Shown here piece by piece: positions 5,964 to 9,394 of a stretch of 9,394 bases of DNA. Below the pieces are notes generated by a model that made no database searches, was not told where the DNA came from, and saw nothing but the letters and a program-made list of their open reading frames with translations. Both the position numbers and the translations under genes were made by a program. This stretch comes from Candidatus Altarchaeota archaeon. Lineage in GTDB: Archaea; Altiarchaeota; Altiarchaeia; JAFGQM01. Within the stretch, counting starts at the first letter, position 1. Every line of letters starts with the position of its first letter. The stretch lies in NCBI GenBank assembly GCA_016935655.1, contig JAFGQM010000045.1, positions 1 to 9,394 of the forward strand. Direction: 5' to 3'.

Positions 5964-8900
5964 TGGACAACTATTGCCCCAAAGACTAATTATAGCCAAC
6001 ACGTCGCTCAGTCCCACGTTCCCGTTGGAGTCTACGTCTCCCGTGGGACCTGCAGTAGCCCAGTGGCATATCACCTGGATTATATCACCCAGTCCCACGG
6101 TCGGGCCTCTGTCCAGGTTGGCGTTGTTGTTTATACATGCAGAATCTTTGCATAAATCATATGTGCACTGATTGGAGTCAGTGCAGTCCGAGTCCTGCGC
6201 GCAGCCACCGCCCTTTAATTCCAGGGTCAGTTCATGTTTGCCCAAGGTGAGTGGAACGTTCAGGCTCCCGCTGATTGCAATCAAGTCTCCCTGAGTCGCA
6301 CCGTCCAACGTGTATGTATACGCCCCTGACTGGACACCGCCTATGCTCAAAATAGTAGTTCCTGCATCCGTTACTTCATCCCCCATACTAACATTGAAGA
6401 TGTTTGCCCTGTTCCGGAGGACTAAGTTGGTATCAATAGACGACCCTATGGCAAGACCGCCATGGCTCAAAAATCCGCCTCTGAACAGGGAAAGAGTCCT
6501 CAGACCTTCCGCATCGCGCGCGAATACAAGTTCGGCGTCAGTGGTGATGTCATCATATGTCCTGAGGCCTTTGCCCCTGTTGTACAAGACCAAATCCCCG
6601 CCGACATCAAAACCGGAAAAGTCATTATTGTTTATCTTTGCCACGCTTGGCAGGGTGTGGGTGGAGTCGGTCGGATACAACAAGACAGTGAAATGCTCTT
6701 CCGCTGCTGGTGAGGCGGGCGTGACAATGAGTTTGTCGCCAGAGGTCGTGTACGTCGTGGAAGCAGGGCTTGCGAACTGTATCTCAAGGCTCGCATCCGA
6801 GAAGTGCTTTGCAGTGTTGAACGGAGCGACGTCTAGGTTTTTGAACCTGTAGTTGTTGTTCCCAAGGCTCTCGATGCTGTGGCTGTTGGTCTGGTGGTGG
6901 AGGCCCCAATCGTAGGTATGTGATGCTGGAGCCTTTATATTGTCCGCTATTACGAAATAACCACCATGGGCCGAATCGGGCCTTACAAATAGGACGTTCC
7001 TCATATTATAATCAATAGTTACACTGTTTTGCAAGTAACCTTCAGTGCTGTCTGCGCGCGCATAGTCAAGTGTCACTGTATGGATAAACGACGGGAGACT
7101 GCCTCCATAGGCGCTTCCGTCACCCTCCTTCTGCCCCTGACCGTCGACAAGTATCGCATTATGATAAGAAGTGGAGGGGGTGCCATACTGGCTGTCGTCC
7201 ACAAGGACCCTGCCCAGGGCGTGGATAATGAACCCCGACTGGTCTGCATGCCCGTGGGAACCGTACAAGCCGCTCTGCATCGCGAAGTAGTAGTCTTTGG
7301 TATCCTCAAAGCCCGTCCTCATCACCAGACGGCCGAATTCGGGGAACGCCTTCCCCAAGGGTAGGCCCCATTCTTCAACCGGAGTCTCAGCGACGGCTCC
7401 ATAGCTCAACAGGCATCTGGGCAGATAGCCCGCATAGTCGTGGTACCTTTCAGTCGGCCTCATGTCCCCGTAAACCATCCTGATGAACCTTTGTAGCACG
7501 CCGTCGTTGTTCTCCCTGGCGGCGAGGAACCAGTAGGAATCCGGGTAGCCGACATACTCATAAGTCGCAGGTACGCCCCATCTGGTCTGGTCGTCAAAAG
7601 GAGAGTCGTCCCATCTGCTCGGCTCGAAGAAATACAAATTGTTGTAAACGGCTTTAGAGATTACATCATCGTCATAGTGAACCAAATCCACGCCTTCGTT
7701 CTGGAGCAGGGCGTCAAAGAAGAGGGCAGCACTGCTGAGGCCATAGCCCGCATACATGAAGCTCTCCGTATACGAGCCATCCTTGTCAAAATTATACTCC
7801 AGGAACCATTTCTGCGTCTTTATTCCCTGGTCTATCCACTGCTGCGCGTACTTGTCGTCCGCTTTGAAGGCGAGGCCAGCTGTCCCGAGGCCACCGCCAT
7901 TGACCACAGCGTTCCAGTTGTTTGATGTATAATCAGACCACCAGTAGTTCCCGTCACCCCGATGTTCCGCATGTATGGAGCTGATGAAAAGGTAGTTAAG
8001 GTGCTTGTCTGCAGCCCTTATTACGTCCCCCCTCTGCTGGGCGGTCATGCTGCCAGAGAAGGCATCATAGCCCAGCGCTACAGCCAAGCCCAGCTCGCCG
8101 TTGGAAAGGTAGCTCCATATAGGCCCGCAGTGCCAGTTGCCCTTGTTGACCAGTCTTTTGAGGGCCTCTACCCCATAGGTGGCGTACTTTGAGTCTCCAG
8201 TGGCAAGGTAGGCCAGCGCCAAATCGGCCATGGCCCCCTCGTGCCCCCTAGAGTCACATTTAGTCTCCCAATCGCTCAAGGGATAGCTCGAGACCAAGTA
8301 ATCAGCATCCCCGATGGTGTCATCCCTGAACAGTTTGATCCAACCCGTGTTGATCCTTTGCCGGAACTCGGATAGTGTGTCTGGGCTTACCCCTAGACGC
8401 GGGTGCGTACCCGAAGCGTCCACAGGGTCCTCCCGGACCTTGAAGAGGCGGGAGTGGAAGAGGTAATTTCTATCGTTCCCGTGTGCATATATCCTTTTAG
8501 GACCAGCGGTGTCGAAATGCAGCAAATACAGGTCTATCATCTTGTTTGAATTAGGCAAAGTGACCTTCTGCTGCCCATTGTAGTATGAGGGCGTAATCTG
8601 TCTTTGGTCACTGTCCCAGCTGAAAAATGACAGAAGGTAATAGCCGGGTTCTGGGACATTGAAATCCCACTCCACTGCGCATCCAGCGTAGAAGAAGGAA
8701 AATTCGTGCACACTGCCGCAATGCTTTCCGTTGTGTTCTCCGAAGGAGTCGTCCCTGTCATTCTGGTCCCCATCGGGGTCATATGTGTCACCGGAGGCGG
8801 CGCTCCAATGTATGTAACCGAAGTCTACCCAGTCCACAATGCTGCCAGTGGCCCAGTACTCCTGCCTCCAGTCGTCGGGGGTCGAGCCCTGCGTTATCCT

Positions 8901-9062
8901 GGAGTTGACGGAGATGCACCCGGCTTCGTCAGTCAGACCGTCGCAGTCGTCGTCGATTGTATTGCCACATATCTCGATTGTGTAGCAGGCGGCCATACAG
9001 CCTGTGGTTAAGCTCAGGAGGGCAGCTACAAATATCACGGAATATAAAAACCGGGGAGCCAT
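5958..9062 (-). CDS. Secreted heparinase II/III-like protein with MopE-like N-terminal motif and C-terminal dockerin
   Basis: This 1034-residue protein starts with a signal peptide (about residues 1-24, hydrophobic VIFVAALLSL). LTTGC is a poor lipobox, so lipid attachment is possible but unlikely. Residues 26-49 (CGNTIDDDCDGLTDEAGC and flank) match the MopE-type metal-binding motif. A beta-rich region (about 50-205) may bind carbohydrate. From THPRLGVSPDTLSEFRQRI to about 560 is an alpha/alpha toroid region. The heparinase II/III beta-sandwich follows, with SHGHADQSGF (H603, H605), then LGRVLVDDSQYG and YHNAILVDG (H634). Cysteines 954, 960, 966, 971 and 976 lead into a dockerin (982-1034) with a terminal Cys at 1032. 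Heparinase II/III proteins are lyases of acidic polysaccharides such as heparan sulfate or alginate; the substrate here is not known. The C-terminus matches that of the left-hand surface protein. Confidence 0.88.
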   Translation of the reverse strand: MAPRFLYSVIFVAALLSLTTGCMAACYTIEICGNTIDDDCDGLTDEAGCISVNSRITQGSTPDDWRQEYWATGSIVDWVDFGYIHWSAASGDTYDPDGDQNDRDDSFGEHNGKHCGSVHEFSFFYAGCAVEWDFNVPEPGYYLLSFFSWDSDQRQITPSYYNGQQKVTLPNSNKMIDLYLLHFDTAGPKRIYAHGNDRNYLFHSRLFKVREDPVDASGTHPRLGVSPDTLSEFRQRINTGWIKLFRDDTIGDADYLVSSYPLSDWETKCDSRGHEGAMADLALAYLATGDSKYATYGVEALKRLVNKGNWHCGPIWSYLSNGELGLAVALGYDAFSGSMTAQQRGDVIRAADKHLNYLFISSIHAEHRGDGNYWWSDYTSNNWNAVVNGGGLGTAGLAFKADDKYAQQWIDQGIKTQKWFLEYNFDKDGSYTESFMYAGYGLSSAALFFDALLQNEGVDLVHYDDDVISKAVYNNLYFFEPSRWDDSPFDDQTRWGVPATYEYVGYPDSYWFLAARENNDGVLQRFIRMVYGDMRPTERYHDYAGYLPRCLLSYGAVAETPVEEWGLPLGKAFPEFGRLVMRTGFEDTKDYYFAMQSGLYGSHGHADQSGFIIHALGRVLVDDSQYGTPSTSYHNAILVDGQGQKEGDGSAYGGSLPSFIHTVTLDYARADSTEGYLQNSVTIDYNMRNVLFVRPDSAHGGYFVIADNIKAPASHTYDWGLHHQTNSHSIESLGNNNYRFKNLDVAPFNTAKHFSDASLEIQFASPASTTYTTSGDKLIVTPASPAAEEHFTVLLYPTDSTHTLPSVAKINNNDFSGFDVGGDLVLYNRGKGLRTYDDITTDAELVFARDAEGLRTLSLFRGGFLSHGGLAIGSSIDTNLVLRNRANIFNVSMGDEVTDAGTTILSIGGVQSGAYTYTLDGATQGDLIAISGSLNVPLTLGKHELTLELKGGGCAQDSDCTDSNQCTYDLCKDSACINNNANLDRGPTVGLGDIIQVICHWATAGPTGDVDSNGNVGLSDVLAIISLWGNSCPL

Positions 9063-9085
9063 TTTTTAAATTAATATGTTCAGAC

Positions 9086-9092
9086 ATAAAAA
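9086..9092 (-). promoter_or_regulatory. Candidate TATA box of the heparinase-like gene
   Basis: On the minus strand this reads TTTTTAT. Its centre is about 27 bases upstream of the ATG at 9062, which places transcription start at or next to the start codon. No Shine-Dalgarno sequence is visible in between (AACATATTAATTTAAAAA), so a leaderless transcript is predicted. This rests on spacing and composition only. Confidence 0.4.
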
Positions 9093-9172
9093 CTGTCAAA
9101 TACCGCCTTTTTGGAGCGGGGGTTAAAACAACGCTTCTTATTCTCAAAAAACAAAAATAAACATCAAACTAA

Positions 9173-9178
9173 GAGGTG
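9173..9178 (+). promoter_or_regulatory. Ribosome binding site of the ferritin gene
   Basis: GAGGTG lies five bases before the ATG at 9184 and is a strong match to the archaeal Shine-Dalgarno core. The AT-rich stretch upstream (about 9121-9170) should hold the promoter; TTAAAACA at 9123-9130 is a weak TATA candidate. No convincing iron-regulator (DtxR or Fur type) palindrome was recognised. Confidence 0.65.
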
Positions 9179-9183
9179 CCAAA

Positions 9184-9394
9184 ATGATCGGGAAGAAGAT
9201 GCAGGATGCTATGAACGAGCAGGTGAAGAACGAGTTCTATTCGGCCAACTTGTACCTGGCCATGTCCATACACTTTGACAGGGAGGGCCTGACAGTCTTC
9301 GCGGACTGGTTCGAGAAGCAGGCCAAGGAGGAGGAGACGCACGCCATGAAATTCATCAAGTATGTAACTGGGACTGGTGGGAAGGCCCTTGTGC
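9184..9394 (+). CDS. Ferritin, non-heme bacterial/archaeal type (3' partial)
   Basis: The first 70 residues are visible before the window ends, from MIGKKMQDAMNEQVKNEF onward; a full ferritin of this type is about 165-175 residues. Ferritins oxidise ferrous iron and store it as a mineral inside a 24-subunit cytoplasmic shell, protecting against iron-driven oxidative damage. The first two helices of the four-helix bundle are present. Ferroxidase-centre ligands E17 (NEFYSANLYLAM), E50 and H53 (KEEETHAMKF) are in the positions used by bacterial-type FtnA. The remaining ligands lie in the unseen half. The gene diverges from the heparinase-like gene across about 120 bases and has its own ribosome binding site, so it is probably transcribed independently. 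Confidence 0.92.
   Translation, partial: MIGKKMQDAMNEQVKNEFYSANLYLAMSIHFDREGLTVFADWFEKQAKEEETHAMKFIKYVTGTGGKALV

Noticed and set aside
6310..6852. 180-residue plus-strand open frame within the heparinase-like gene
   Set aside because: It lies antisense to a continuous 1034-residue protein with clear domains, and its translation shows no family resemblance.
9103..9119. Short inverted repeat CCGC...GCGG in the divergent intergenic region
   Set aside because: A four-base stem with a nine-base loop is too weak to call an operator or terminator.

Overview
The window reads as chromosomal DNA from an archaeon, probably from a poorly characterised or uncultivated lineage. Three lines of evidence point there. 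A three-gene block encodes the decarboxylase and both dehydratase subunits of the archaea-specific branch of the mevalonate pathway. Several starts are preceded by GGTG- or AGGA-type ribosome binding sites and AT-rich TATA-like boxes. Secreted proteins carry dockerin-like, DUF4215-like and Ig-nested LamG modules of the kind seen in archaeal surface proteins. A DPANN or euryarchaeal source is only a guess. The DNA is nearly all coding: no tRNA, rRNA, CRISPR array or insertion sequence was seen, and no gap exceeds about 120 bases.

Layout. (1) Bases 3-2294, plus strand: the 3' part of a large secreted protein. It has a glycoside-hydrolase-like barrel half, a DUF4215-type Cys motif, an Ig-like domain interrupted by a LamG lectin-like domain, a five-Cys motif and a terminal dockerin. 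(2) 2365-3050: an AbrB-type antitoxin and PIN-domain toxin pair overlapping by ATGA. (3) 3093-5963: UbiD-family decarboxylase, AcnX-type dehydratase large subunit and AcnX small (swivel) subunit, all plus strand and tightly packed. (4) 5958-9062, minus strand: a 1034-residue secreted heparinase II/III-like protein with a MopE-like N-terminal motif and the same C-terminal five-Cys plus dockerin module as gene 1. (5) 9063-9183: a divergent promoter region. (6) 9184 to the right edge: the start of a ferritin gene.

How the genes work together. The middle block fits two consecutive steps of isoprenoid precursor synthesis. Phosphomevalonate dehydratase (both AcnX subunits) would make anhydromevalonate phosphate, and the UbiD-family enzyme would decarboxylate it to isopentenyl phosphate, for archaeal membrane lipids. 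The two dockerin-tailed secreted proteins flank this housekeeping block and converge towards it. They look like members of one extracellular polysaccharide-binding or -degrading set that share an attachment module; no cohesin or scaffold partner is visible here. The toxin-antitoxin pair lies between the left surface protein and the isoprenoid operon. A 19-base sequence is repeated exactly after the surface-protein gene and again after the toxin gene.
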